From Sphingobacterium pedocola (GTDB taxonomy: Bacteria; Bacteroidota; Bacteroidia; Sphingobacteriales; Sphingobacteriaceae), in assembly GCF_015209965.1 (NCBI RefSeq), contig NZ_MU158692.1, forward strand, positions 231,311 to 295,310: 64,000 nucleotides of DNA. The letters are read 5' to 3'. The notes under the pieces were generated by a model that ran no database searches, was not told the DNA's origin, and saw only the letters and a list, made by a program, of their open reading frames with translations. Shown here piece after piece: positions 6,865-16,896 of this stretch (within the stretch, counting starts at the first letter, position 1; each line of letters begins with the position of its first letter). The position numbers and the translations under genes were made by a program.

Positions 6865-9396
6865 TTAGAAATCAAAATGGAGTGAGACCCGAAACCGATC
6901 TTTATTTATGCTCGCATGATCAAGGTAATTGAGCCTCTTGATGTATTCTACTTTCAGTATTCTAAGGATATTGTCGATGCCAACATACCCTTCCCAGTAT
7001 GGGTCCTTACCAAGTACATGTGTTATGGTATTCCCATCTTTATCATTATCAAAATGAACTCCTCCTACTCCCTTATAAGGGTTATTTGAAGTCGACAAGT
7101 TGCCATAGAACATTTTTGCGCCAAAAACTTCACGTAGTTTTAATCTCTTGATCAGTGGAAGTTTATTAAAAATAAATCCTTGAAGCTCGTGATCGTAGGA
7201 AAATTTAAAAAATTGATCGGCTACAAATTCCATGTTATTCGTTAATTCGTAGGATATAGTATGGCGGTCTTTGATTTCTTGTACATTAGGCATTTCTAAA
7301 AGGGGATAAGGCAAATCACCCCAAATCTTACCTACCGAGAAGGTCATATCTCCGAAGCCGAGTTGATTTAGAAACCATCTTTTAGACACAAAAAACCTTA
7401 ATGCATCGTAGTTATACGATCCAGTCCAAAAACCTTCCAAGCCCTTGTTGTATTGCAAGCTGAAAATTGGATATTTTTCAACCACTGTGGTCCTTCGCAG
7501 ATTACGGTAATAAAACTTTTCGAAAGGTGCCCATCGGAGTGTAAGCTGCACATCATTGGTATTGATTCGATCTAAAAGTTGGTTCGTGTCTATTGCTAAC
7601 GGGAAACGCAAATCGCCTACGGGTACCCGCCGTTGGTGGGTTAGGTTCGTGGAAAGGCTAAAATGATTTCCAAACTCTACTACATGCCCCAATCGGTATG
7701 CATCAGAGGCCAACCACTTTAGAGGTCTATTGGTTCGAAAACCCTGAAAGAAGCTATCGCCCTTTAAAAAGCCTAACCCTCTACCGGGGTCAAATACATC
7801 GTGTTGGATCGTACCTTCGATATAGTGAGCCGGAAAAGTTGTGATTGATTTTCCATTTACCGATACCGCCGATCTTAAAAAATACTTCCAAGCATCGTCT
7901 CGTGTTCCGTAAGCCAGATATCCCTCCAAATACACTTTGTCTGAAAACGCTTCGGTAGTACGCCCGCCTAATCTAAAGCGATTGCCTTCTAGATTATTCT
8001 GGTGATATGCGTATTCCAATGGACCTAATTCAACTTTTCCCAAGGAATAGTAACTTTGTGAAAGTAGGTATCCCACAGCGAGTAAATTTTTAAACGACTT
8101 CAAACTGTTGATGCTGTCTACATAGTCGTAGGTGCGCTGCTCCACATGATTTAACGCAATAGGTCGGTTGTGGTCAATATGCGAATACGTATCCAACTTA
8201 GTTTCAATCGGTGCTCCAGCAAATACCCCCTCAGGAATGGGCATTCGTAAATTATAATCTTGATTAACACTCAATCGCTCTCCGAATACGGCATCGGTCT
8301 TACCTCTACCAAATAGCACCCTTACTAGCGCCGTGTCTTGAAGCATAATACCATCCTGATCTGGTGAATATGCCAAGCGGATATCAAATTCATTTACCCA
8401 GTTGATATTGGTGTTTTGACCAACCTGCATAATCGCTTGCTTCACGGCGTATCTGCCATCCAGAGAAACCTGTAATTCTCCTCTCAGTAATAGGTCGTTG
8501 CTATTACGAGGTTCGAAAGCTAGACGCACATATAACTCTTTGGTCGTGCGAACCGTATCAAGGATATAATACTTATAGTAAACCTTACCGTTATCTGCGA
8601 TCGGGCTTAGAAAGAGCTTATTTAGGAAGAATATGCTTTCGTCATAGATATCTACCGGTTGGAACAGGTAGTTTATGTACGACTCCACATTTGGATTATT
8701 GATATATCGTGCATCAAATTCTGTTTTCTCCTGAGCCCGAATAATTTTCTTTTGACGGGAAGGGCTTTGTCTAGAATAGTTGTCGGAGATATTTTCTTCC
8801 ATATATAGCGTAAGCAGTTCTTTACCTGCTACGACCGAAGTGTCTACATTCCGAAAGAAAAAGCTTAAATTACCTAGACGGTTTTTAGCGCTGCTCGGCG
8901 GATCAACCAATCCGAATTTTATTTTTTCATACTGTTTAAAATATAAGCTATCCTTACCCGAAAGACGGTTTTTTCCTTTATTCCGGATTACGAGGTCGAT
9001 GAGCTCGACAGCGGGATTATTACTATTGGAATATTTCCTTTTTCGGAATATATCAACCGTTTCAATTTCATTTTGATCGGGTTTTAAGTACAACGTCGAT
9101 AAAGAGTCCTGCGGGTAGATGGAAGCTTCTAATGGTAAATAGCCAATCGCCTTGATTAATACTGTCAGCGTAGAAGAGGACTCATAGGGGATCGAAAACT
9201 GTCCCGAAGCATCGGTAGATGTGCCAATGGCACTTCCTTTCACTAAAATACTTACTCCCGAAATCGGCTTGTGTGATTCTCCATCTATCACCTGCCCCTT
9301 AAGAGTAGATTGTGCCAATGTGCAGAGGATTGTGAAATTCACAATGACTCCTATAAGAAGCATACGTAATAGCAACAATTTTCCTTCTCTGCCCAT
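6865..9396 (-). CDS. DUF5686 outer-membrane protein with carboxypeptidase-regulatory-like domain
   Basis: An 843-residue exported protein. Residues 1-28 are a signal peptide ending near LAQS. Residues about 30-105 (LKGQVIDGESHKPISGVSI...) form the carboxypeptidase D regulatory-like beta sandwich found before many Bacteroidota barrel proteins. The rest is the DUF5686 region, rich in alternating beta strands and ending in an aromatic FDF terminus typical of outer-membrane barrels. Function unknown; a structural or transport role at the outer membrane is inferred. It stands alone between the nuo operon and the hydratase gene. Confidence 0.85.
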   Translation of the reverse strand: MGREGKLLLLRMLLIGVIVNFTILCTLAQSTLKGQVIDGESHKPISGVSILVKGSAIGTSTDASGQFSIPYESSSTLTVLIKAIGYLPLEASIYPQDSLSTLYLKPDQNEIETVDIFRKRKYSNSNNPAVELIDLVIRNKGKNRLSGKDSLYFKQYEKIKFGLVDPPSSAKNRLGNLSFFFRNVDTSVVAGKELLTLYMEENISDNYSRQSPSRQKKIIRAQEKTEFDARYINNPNVESYINYLFQPVDIYDESIFFLNKLFLSPIADNGKVYYKYYILDTVRTTKELYVRLAFEPRNSNDLLLRGELQVSLDGRYAVKQAIMQVGQNTNINWVNEFDIRLAYSPDQDGIMLQDTALVRVLFGRGKTDAVFGERLSVNQDYNLRMPIPEGVFAGAPIETKLDTYSHIDHNRPIALNHVEQRTYDYVDSINSLKSFKNLLAVGYLLSQSYYSLGKVELGPLEYAYHQNNLEGNRFRLGGRTTEAFSDKVYLEGYLAYGTRDDAWKYFLRSAVSVNGKSITTFPAHYIEGTIQHDVFDPGRGLGFLKGDSFFQGFRTNRPLKWLASDAYRLGHVVEFGNHFSLSTNLTHQRRVPVGDLRFPLAIDTNQLLDRINTNDVQLTLRWAPFEKFYYRNLRRTTVVEKYPIFSLQYNKGLEGFWTGSYNYDALRFFVSKRWFLNQLGFGDMTFSVGKIWGDLPYPLLEMPNVQEIKDRHTISYELTNNMEFVADQFFKFSYDHELQGFIFNKLPLIKRLKLREVFGAKMFYGNLSTSNNPYKGVGGVHFDNDKDGNTITHVLGKDPYWEGYVGIDNILRILKVEYIKRLNYLDHASINKDRFRVSLHFDF

Positions 9397-9541
9397 AACA
9401 ACTTTGGTCAGTTATAAAGATACAATTTGTAGAGAAAGTTCAAAATTTAATACCAGAAAAACCTTCATGTTTATTGGTAACACTGGCTACAATAAAGGCA
9501 CACGATAGTGTCCCCCTGAGCGAAATGGAATGAGGCCGAAT

Positions 9542-9583
9542 GGGTCTGATTATATGAGGCATAAAATCCATATGCTCAGACCC
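9542..9583. repeat. intergenic hairpin downstream of nuoN
   Basis: GGGTCTGA (9542-9549) pairs with TCAGACCC (9576-9583), with a further inner TATATG/CATATG stem. It lies in the 252-base gap after nuoN but no T-run follows on either strand, so it is not a classical terminator; it could protect the 3' end of the nuo transcript. The rest of the gap shows nothing else. Confidence 0.5.
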
Positions 9584-9648
9584 CCGGAATACAATTATAT
9601 TTTACGTGCTTATCGCGTATCAGATGGTTGCTAAGTGCTTTTGTATCT

Positions 9649-11034
9649 CTACAATATGCTCAGGATACAATCCGGATACAACCCTATTAAAAGAGTAACT
9701 AAGGTCGCAATAATAAAAACGATTTTAAAATTCAGTGGTACACTTACCTTCACAGCTCCCTCATCCGCAGATTTGAAATACATGTGGACGACTACCCGCA
9801 AATAATAGAAAACACCTATTGCCGCATTGATCGCAGCAAGTACCAACAATACAATTTTATAATCCTGCATCACGACATGGAACATCATAAACTTTCCAAT
9901 AAACCCTGCTGTCAACGGAATACCTGCTAACGATAGCATCGCTATGGTAATCGTAACGGCCAACAATGGATTCGTTTTTCCCAATTCATTAAAGGCAATA
10001 AACTGATCAGACCCATGTGCTCTCTTTACCAATATTAACCCTCCAAAAGCAATCACCGAAGCCAAAGAATAAGCAATCGCGTAGGTAAGGATCCCTGAGG
10101 CGGAATCTACGCCTATTGCGACAATGGCAAACAGCATATAACCAGCATGTGCAATACTCGAATAGGCTAGCATACGCTTAAAGCTGGTTTGCATCAATGC
10201 GCTGATATTACCCATGAATAGGGTAATGATTACAATAACGAGCAAAACCGGAGTCCAATAATCATGCAATGGAACAAATACATAACTGAATAAACGCAAA
10301 AAACCAGCAAAGGAAGCCACTTTCACAACCGTACTCATATAGCTTGTAATCAATATGGGGGCTCCGTCGTATACATCCGGTGTCCAAAAATGAAACGGTG
10401 CAGCACCGATTTTAAAACACAACCCGACCAAGACTAGTAATATACCGCCATAGAACAGTGGAGAGATCGTCTGAGGATTACTGATCACATATTCCTTCAC
10501 TCCTGTGATATCGAATGTACCGGTAGCGCCGTATAACAGGGTAATTCCGAACAGTAAAAAGCCCGTAGAAAACGCCCCCATCAAGAAGTATTTCAAGGCT
10601 GCTTCATTCGAGTTGAAATCGCTCTTTCGTATACCGACTAATATATAGAGCGCAACCGACATAACTTCTATTCCGACGAAAAGCATCGCAAAATTATGGT
10701 AGGAATTGACCAACAACGCACCCGTCAGCGAGAAAAGCATTAATGTATAATACTCTGCAACGTTGCTACTAATTGCCCTAAAATATTCCTTGGAAAGCAG
10801 TAATATCAATCCGGTAATGACAATACAGAGAATAGAGAATGACAGTGCAAGGTTATCAAACACTACCATTCCATGGTATATAGGCGTGGTGCCTTTGTCC
10901 CAAGCCGTTATTTCAAAACCGAGCGCCACCACTAGCCCGATCAACGTCACGGGCAATAAAGCATTCTTGGCTTTATAAAGCCCTAAATACAATACTAATA
11001 TTCCTAATAAAGACAGCGTTATAATCGCACCCAT
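9649..11034 (-). CDS. nuoN: NADH-quinone oxidoreductase subunit N
   Basis: Antiporter-like membrane subunit of complex I, last gene of the 14-gene operon. The 461 residues contain about 13-14 hydrophobic helices, with the conserved GIEVMSVALYILVG region, KIGAAPFHFWTPDVYDGAP and AYSSIAHAGYML. These hold the lysine and glutamate residues of the proton channel. The ATG at 11032-11034 starts MGAIITLSLL; the N-terminus is somewhat short compared with the E. coli subunit. Spacing to nuoM is 29 bases. Confidence 0.95.
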   Translation of the reverse strand: MGAIITLSLLGILVLYLGLYKAKNALLPVTLIGLVVALGFEITAWDKGTTPIYHGMVVFDNLALSFSILCIVITGLILLLSKEYFRAISSNVAEYYTLMLFSLTGALLVNSYHNFAMLFVGIEVMSVALYILVGIRKSDFNSNEAALKYFLMGAFSTGFLLFGITLLYGATGTFDITGVKEYVISNPQTISPLFYGGILLVLVGLCFKIGAAPFHFWTPDVYDGAPILITSYMSTVVKVASFAGFLRLFSYVFVPLHDYWTPVLLVIVIITLFMGNISALMQTSFKRMLAYSSIAHAGYMLFAIVAIGVDSASGILTYAIAYSLASVIAFGGLILVKRAHGSDQFIAFNELGKTNPLLAVTITIAMLSLAGIPLTAGFIGKFMMFHVVMQDYKIVLLVLAAINAAIGVFYYLRVVVHMYFKSADEGAVKVSVPLNFKIVFIIATLVTLLIGLYPDCILSIL

Positions 11035-11063
11035 AATTCTTTTCGTATATAATATTCGCTATA

Positions 11064-12509
11064 TTAAAATTTTACCTCTTGTAATATCTGAAAAACGGAG
11101 GCTTCCGACAAGCTCAACAACCCGTTCGGGAATATACCCAAATAGACAATAAGGATTGATATAATCGTGAGCACCACAAGCTCATAACCCTCTACGTCAA
11201 CTATATTCGCCTGTTGCTCAGCCACCTCACCCAACATAGTACGTTGATACAAACGTAACATATAGACGGCCCCCAATATCAACGTGAGCCCTCCAAAGAC
11301 GGCAAACCACGCACCGTAGTCAAAAATACCTTTGAGTAATAAAAACTCTCCCACAAAACCATTTGTCAATGGTAATCCTACCGCACCCATTATTATAATC
11401 AGGAAAAAAACGGCTAATTTGGGCATCTTACTTGCTAGACCGCCTAGATCATGCAATGAACGGGTTTGCGTCTTCCTTTCTATAATATCAATTACAAAAA
11501 ACAACCCGATAACACTGATACCGTGATTTACCATTTGCATCATCGCACCTTGGAGACCTTCTTGATTCCATGCAAAAACACCGGCACTAATAAGCCCGAC
11601 ATGTGCGATAGACGAGTAGGCTATAAGTCGTTTGGCATCTTGTTGTTTGAATGCAATGACAGATGCGTATATAATACCGATTACACACAAAACTAACGCG
11701 AGCTGACCGTATGCCGCTACCCCAAGAGGCGCAATCGGAATCAACCAACGGATCAATCCATAAACCCCCATTTTCAGCATAATACCAGCCAAGAGCATTG
11801 TGCCCGCTGCGGGCGCATTAGTATAAGTATCCGGTTGCCAAGTATGGAATGGAAAAAGGGGAATCTTAATCGCGAAAGCTAAGAAAAAGGCCCAAAATAT
11901 CCATCTCTGGGTAGGATCGGATAACGTCAATCCGGTGAAAGACGTCCATTCAAAATCATTATTTGGTGTTTGATGGTATAAATAGATTATAGCTACCAGC
12001 ATAAATATACTTCCCAAAAAAGTATATACAAAAAACTTAAGATTAACCTTGATACGGTCACCCTCTCCCCATAATGCACAAATAAAATAGATGGGAATCA
12101 GTGCTATTTCCCAACCGACATAAAATGTAAACGCATCCAAAGCCGTAAACACCAGTAGCAGTCCAGCCTGCATAAAGGCTACCAAGGCATAGAAATTGCC
12201 TTTTAAGGATTTACTAAAGGTCGAAAGTACGATTAACGGTATCAAGCCGTTTGTCAATAAAACAAGCGGTAAACTAATGCCGTCTATTCCGATATGAAAA
12301 TGAATACCCAAGCTCATTATCCACGGAAGAGATTGCTCAAACTGGAGAGCAGCATCCGGGACAAACTGGCATAAAAAAGGTATTGTCAATAGGAACTGTA
12401 ATAATGATAAACCAAGCGCTGTCCATTTTGAAATCGTTGAGGACTTCATAAAGGCTAAAATCAGTGCGCTAATTATAGGTAATATCAGTAGTATAAAAAG
12501 GTTATCCAT
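11064..12509 (-). CDS. nuoM: NADH-quinone oxidoreductase subunit M
   Basis: Proton-pumping antiporter-like subunit of complex I, 481 residues, polytopic. Recognised by GWEIALIPIYFICALWG with the channel glutamate, KIPLFPFHTWQPDTYTNAPAAG, and AYSSIAHVGLISAG. Lies between nuoL and nuoN in the canonical order with short spacers (22 and 29 bases), consistent with one transcript. Confidence 0.97.
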   Translation of the reverse strand: MDNLFILLILPIISALILAFMKSSTISKWTALGLSLLQFLLTIPFLCQFVPDAALQFEQSLPWIMSLGIHFHIGIDGISLPLVLLTNGLIPLIVLSTFSKSLKGNFYALVAFMQAGLLLVFTALDAFTFYVGWEIALIPIYFICALWGEGDRIKVNLKFFVYTFLGSIFMLVAIIYLYHQTPNNDFEWTSFTGLTLSDPTQRWIFWAFFLAFAIKIPLFPFHTWQPDTYTNAPAAGTMLLAGIMLKMGVYGLIRWLIPIAPLGVAAYGQLALVLCVIGIIYASVIAFKQQDAKRLIAYSSIAHVGLISAGVFAWNQEGLQGAMMQMVNHGISVIGLFFVIDIIERKTQTRSLHDLGGLASKMPKLAVFFLIIIMGAVGLPLTNGFVGEFLLLKGIFDYGAWFAVFGGLTLILGAVYMLRLYQRTMLGEVAEQQANIVDVEGYELVVLTIISILIVYLGIFPNGLLSLSEASVFQILQEVKF

Positions 12510-12531
12510 TGATTACTTTAATTATTATAAA

Positions 12532-14451
12532 CTATAGGTTTAAAAATCCATACAACATAATAGCGATCACACCGATTACCATCATGAAAATATAAAATCC
12601 GACATGACCACTCTGCAATTGTCTTATACCTCTACCGGAAATAATAAAGAAATTCCCTATGCCATTTACAAAACCATCAATTGCTTCTCGATCAACGATC
12701 TTATAGAAGAATTTGGATAAGGCGTCCAATGGCCGTACAATGATTACATCGTAGATTTCATCGATATAAAATTTATGGTAAGACAAGTTGTACAGTGGGC
12801 TTTGCTTCTGTCCATCTTCTCGAGGTATATCAGCTCGTTTCACATACTTTGAATAGGCTACGAAAGCCATGATAAGAGCCGCTAGGGACGAAACACCCAT
12901 TAAGATATATTCTGTTGTGTGATCCAAATGGAACGGCTGTGCTATGGCTTGGCTATCTGCAAATACTGGAGTCAGGAAGTTTGCCAGCCAATGATTCCCG
13001 TGCAACGCCTCTGGAACATTCAACAAGCCACCTAACACCGCTAGCAAAGCAAGAATAATTAACGGGACGGTCATTTGCCAAGGCGACTCATGCAGGTGAT
13101 GACGCTGTTCTTCTGTTCCTCTGAATTTTCCGAAGAAGGTTAAATACAGTAATCTAAACATGTAGAAAGCCGTGCAAAGTGCTGCGAAAAGTCCTACTCC
13201 CCAAAATATAGGATTGTGAACAAAGGCATAGGCCAATATTTCGTCTTTAGAAAAGAATCCTGATAATGGAGGCATACCGGCTATAGCAATCGTACCGATC
13301 AGCATTGTACTGTAAGTGATAGGCAGCGATTTTTTTAATCCCCCCATCTTACGCATGTCCTGTTCGTTGCTCATAGCATGGATTACAGAACCTGCGCCTA
13401 AGAACAATAATGCTTTAAAAAACGCATGTGTCAGGACATGAAAAAAAGCACCCGTAAATGCCCCCACTCCCAACCCTAAAAACATGTATCCCAATTGGGA
13501 GACGGTCGAATAAGCCAATACCTTTTTAATATCATTTTGTGTAATGGCAATCAATGCGGCCAATAATGCAGTACAGACACCTATAACAGCAATTATCTGC
13601 ATTGTAACAGGAGATAAGGTAAACATGATGTTCGACCGTGCGATCATGTATATCCCCGCTGTGACCATCGTAGCGGCGTGAATCAATGCCGAAACAGGAG
13701 TCGGACCCGCCATCGCATCGGGCAGCCAGGTAAATAGCGGAATCTGTGCAGATTTTCCGGTGGCTGCTATAAATAACAATAGCGTAATCACTAATAAGGT
13801 CGAATCGCCAGATGACATTTGAGCCGCCTGCCCTAACACCGTCCCGAATTCTAACGAACCAAACGTGGAAATAATAAAGAATACCGCAATAAGAAAACCT
13901 AGATCTCCTATCCGGTTCATTACGAAAGCTTTCTTCGCAGCGGAAGCATAACTTGAATTTTTATACCAAAAGCCGATAAGAAGATACGAACACAATCCTA
14001 CGCCTTCCCATCCAATAAACATGACCAGGTAGTTGGATCCAAGCACCAGCAACAGCATGAAAAAGATAAATAGATTCAAGTAGGCGAAAAACTTTCCAAA
14101 TCCGGGATCATGTGCCATATAACTTATCGAGTACAGGTGGATTAGGAATCCTATCCCTGTGACGATAAGTAGCATAATTGCACTAAGGGGGTCAACGAGG
14201 AAAGAAAGGGAAAAGTTAAGTGAGCCCACGCTGATCCAGTCGAACAGATGGTATGTGAATACCCCTGTTTCTCCTGCTTGACGGGCTGCATTTACTTCGC
14301 TAAATAAAGCACAGCTAATCACAAATGAAACCAGGACAGCGCCGCTACCGATTATCCCGATCAAGGGTTTAGGTAATAGGTTCTGTCCTAAGCCGTTTAT
14401 TATAAATCCTACTAAAGCGCTTAACGGCACTAACCAAACTAATTCTATCAT
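12532..14451 (-). CDS. nuoL: NADH-quinone oxidoreductase subunit L
   Basis: Distal antiporter-like subunit of complex I, 639 residues. Signatures are GWEGVGLCSYLLIGFWY, AQIPLFTWLPDAMAGPTPVSALIHAATMVTAG and AYSTVSQLGYMFLG. The hydrophobic C-terminal part (about 560-639) includes the long lateral-helix region and a final anchor that braces the membrane arm. Canonical position between nuoK and nuoM. Confidence 0.97.
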   Translation of the reverse strand: MIELVWLVPLSALVGFIINGLGQNLLPKPLIGIIGSGAVLVSFVISCALFSEVNAARQAGETGVFTYHLFDWISVGSLNFSLSFLVDPLSAIMLLIVTGIGFLIHLYSISYMAHDPGFGKFFAYLNLFIFFMLLLVLGSNYLVMFIGWEGVGLCSYLLIGFWYKNSSYASAAKKAFVMNRIGDLGFLIAVFFIISTFGSLEFGTVLGQAAQMSSGDSTLLVITLLLFIAATGKSAQIPLFTWLPDAMAGPTPVSALIHAATMVTAGIYMIARSNIMFTLSPVTMQIIAVIGVCTALLAALIAITQNDIKKVLAYSTVSQLGYMFLGLGVGAFTGAFFHVLTHAFFKALLFLGAGSVIHAMSNEQDMRKMGGLKKSLPITYSTMLIGTIAIAGMPPLSGFFSKDEILAYAFVHNPIFWGVGLFAALCTAFYMFRLLYLTFFGKFRGTEEQRHHLHESPWQMTVPLIILALLAVLGGLLNVPEALHGNHWLANFLTPVFADSQAIAQPFHLDHTTEYILMGVSSLAALIMAFVAYSKYVKRADIPREDGQKQSPLYNLSYHKFYIDEIYDVIIVRPLDALSKFFYKIVDREAIDGFVNGIGNFFIISGRGIRQLQSGHVGFYIFMMVIGVIAIMLYGFLNL

Positions 14452-14473
14452 ATTATACGGGTGTGCTTAATTA

Positions 14474-14803
14474 TTACCAACGTAGTTTACTTAACGATTC
14501 TATATCTACAGATTTTGTATTACGGTATACCATAATCACTATGGCAAGACCTACCGCGACTTCGGCTGCAGCGAGTGCCATGACGAAGAAGACAAACACC
14601 TGACCGCTTGCATCGCCTCGATAAGCAGAAAACGCCGCTAACAGTAGGTTTACGGAATTTAACATCAACTCAACACACATCATAATGATAATGACGTTTC
14701 GACGAATTAACACGCCGATTACACCTATAGAAAAGATAACACTACAAAAAATCAAATAATGATTTAAAGGTATTCCTTGTATATTTTGAATGACACTATC
14801 CAT
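14474..14803 (-). CDS. nuoK: NADH-quinone oxidoreductase subunit K
   Basis: Small complex I membrane subunit (109 residues, three helices). The conserved glutamates are visible in MMCVELMLNSVNLLL (helix 2) and in AAAEVAVGLAIVI (helix 3). Its start overlaps the end of nuoJ by 8 bases, implying translational coupling. Confidence 0.96.
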   Translation of the reverse strand: MDSVIQNIQGIPLNHYLIFCSVIFSIGVIGVLIRRNVIIIMMCVELMLNSVNLLLAAFSAYRGDASGQVFVFFVMALAAAEVAVGLAIVIMVYRNTKSVDIESLSKLRW

Positions 14804-15299
14804 TAGACTCTTTTGTTTCTTTTTTAGCTAGTAAAACAGCTCCAATCATCGCCGTTAGCAGTAATAGCGATGATAATTCGAATGGCAATAAAAACTCATC
14901 GAATAGGACCTTTCCTAAATTCTGCACTAAACCGACATCGGTATTGCCCGTGACATACTCGTTATTCACCTCAAGCACGCGAAAGGCACCTAACACCGTC
15001 ACCAATAGACACATGCCGGCAACGGTACCCATGATTTTGACCACGGTGGATTTCATCGGCTCGGATTCTTTATTGAGATTCAGAAGCATGAGCACAAAAA
15101 GGAAAAGTACCATGATAGCCCCCATATAAACGATAAAATTTACGACAGCCAAAAACTGCGCATTTAACAGAATGTAATGAACCGTAAATGTAAAAAATGT
15201 AATAACGAGATATAGCACACTATGTACAGGATTCTTTGCGAAGATAGTCATCAATGCAAAGAATATAGACAAAAATGCAACAAAGTAAAATATGGACAT
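14796..15299 (-). CDS. nuoJ: NADH-quinone oxidoreductase subunit J
   Basis: Complex I membrane subunit of 167 residues with five helices. The NFIVYMGAIMVLFLFVLMLLN segment contains the helix-3 pi-bulge region typical of NuoJ. Starts one base after the nuoI stop and overlaps nuoK by 8 bases. Confidence 0.95.
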   Translation of the reverse strand: MSIFYFVAFLSIFFALMTIFAKNPVHSVLYLVITFFTFTVHYILLNAQFLAVVNFIVYMGAIMVLFLFVLMLLNLNKESEPMKSTVVKIMGTVAGMCLLVTVLGAFRVLEVNNEYVTGNTDVGLVQNLGKVLFDEFLLPFELSSLLLLTAMIGAVLLAKKETKESNG

Positions 15300-15300
15300 C

Positions 15301-15825
15301 TTATAATGATTTTTGCTGTGTTAACTGTACCAAATCTATTTTTGGTTCGACCAACTTGTCCTTACCGTAAATAAAATCCTTACGTAAATAATCTGCTGTA
15401 ACATGCGGTCCATCCAAGTAAATCGCTTCCTTAGGACAAGCTTCTTCACACAATCCGCAGAAGATACAGCGCAACATATTAATTTCATAAACAGAAGCAT
15501 ACTTCTCCTCGCGGTAAAGATCCTCTTCGCCTTTTTGACGTTCTGCGGCTGTCATCGTAATGGCCTCTGCAGGACACGACAACGCGCATAACCCGCAGGC
15601 TGTACAACGTTCCCGGCCTTCCTCATCTCTTTTGAGCGAGTGCTGGCCACGGAAATTTTTTGAATAAGGTCGGATTTGTTCCGGATATTTTATCGTAGGA
15701 ATTTTCTTAAAAAAATGTTTCAAGGTGATACTAAGCCCTTTCGCGATAGCAGGTAAGTATATCCGCTCCCAAAAGTTCATCGGCTTTTGTTCTAGTACTT
15801 TTTTTCGATTTGATAACGATTGCAT
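15301..15825 (-). CDS. nuoI: NADH-quinone oxidoreductase subunit I
   Basis: Peripheral-arm ferredoxin-like subunit carrying two [4Fe-4S] clusters (N6a, N6b). Cysteines 74, 77, 80 and 84 (CTACGLCALSCP) and 120, 123, 126 and 130 (CIFCGLCEEACP) are intact. 174 residues, with the N-terminal amphipathic helix that contacts the membrane arm. Sits between nuoH and nuoJ. Confidence 0.96.
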   Translation of the reverse strand: MQSLSNRKKVLEQKPMNFWERIYLPAIAKGLSITLKHFFKKIPTIKYPEQIRPYSKNFRGQHSLKRDEEGRERCTACGLCALSCPAEAITMTAAERQKGEEDLYREEKYASVYEINMLRCIFCGLCEEACPKEAIYLDGPHVTADYLRKDFIYGKDKLVEPKIDLVQLTQQKSL

Positions 15826-15842
15826 CTTGCTCCCTCCTTAAA

Positions 15843-16883
15843 CTAGTTAAAATAAGTATCCTTTACAATAGTAATTATTCCCGTTAACACAATATTGGCT
15901 ATCGCAAGCGGAATCAGCATTTTCCAACCTAATTTCATCAACTGGTCATAACGAAAACGCGGTAATGTCCAGCGAATCCACATGAAAAAGAAGATAAAAG
16001 CGAATATTTTAGCGAAAAATACCAGTACACCTATAATAGTGATCCAATTTTCTGACAATCCCAAGTCATACATGAATGGGAAATTATATCCTCCAAAATA
16101 TAAGGCAGCCATCAGCGCGGATGAAACAAACATATTGATATATTCAGAGAACATGTAAAGACCTAATTTCATGGATGAGTATTCGGTATGGTACCCACCG
16201 ATCAATTCCGTTTCACATTCTGGCAGGTCAAAAGGAACCCGATTACATTCTGCAAATGCGCAGGTCATAAAAATAAGAAATCCTAGTGGTTGTACCCAGA
16301 TGTTCCAATTTACAAAACCAGACTGTTGGGATACGATATCGCCAATAGATAAAGATCCTGTCACCATCAACAAGGCTATGAGGGATAATCCCATTCCGAT
16401 TTCGTAACTGATACTTTGGGAGGCTGCACGAATAGCTCCCATCAAGGAGAACTTATTATTTGATGCCCAACCGCCAATCATTACGCCGTAGACACCTAAT
16501 GCGATTACACCAAAAATGTACAATACACCTACATTGATGTCGGCTACCTGTAGGGTTACCACGCGATCGCCAATCGTGAGATTTTGTCCCCATGGTATCA
16601 CAGCAGAACTGATACAGGCGGTGATAATAGCAAGTGTCGGACCAATGATAAACAAAGGTTTATGGGCGCCTGCCGGAATAATTTCTTCTTTGAAAAAGAA
16701 CTTTCCTCCATCACAGAGCGGCTGCAAAAGGCCGAACAAGCCAGCACGATCGGGTCCATAACGATCTTGCATGAATCCTGCGATCTTACGCTCGGCCAAG
16801 GTGGAATACATCGCTATTACCAAAGAAATGGTAAAAATGATGACTACCAATATTAATTTTTCTAAAATAAAAGCTCCTTCCAT
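15843..16883 (-). CDS. nuoH: NADH-quinone oxidoreductase subunit H
   Basis: Membrane subunit forming the quinone chamber with NuoB and NuoD. 346 residues with eight to nine helices. Conserved loops are visible: AERKIAGFMQDRYGPDRAG (about 29-47), AFAECNRVPFDLPECETELIGGYHTEYSSM and the WIRWTLPRFRYDQLM segment near the C-terminus. Canonical location between nuoG and nuoI. Confidence 0.97.
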   Translation of the reverse strand: MEGAFILEKLILVVIIFTISLVIAMYSTLAERKIAGFMQDRYGPDRAGLFGLLQPLCDGGKFFFKEEIIPAGAHKPLFIIGPTLAIITACISSAVIPWGQNLTIGDRVVTLQVADINVGVLYIFGVIALGVYGVMIGGWASNNKFSLMGAIRAASQSISYEIGMGLSLIALLMVTGSLSIGDIVSQQSGFVNWNIWVQPLGFLIFMTCAFAECNRVPFDLPECETELIGGYHTEYSSMKLGLYMFSEYINMFVSSALMAALYFGGYNFPFMYDLGLSENWITIIGVLVFFAKIFAFIFFFMWIRWTLPRFRYDQLMKLGWKMLIPLAIANIVLTGIITIVKDTYFN

Positions 16884-16896
16884 GTCGTGCCTGTAC

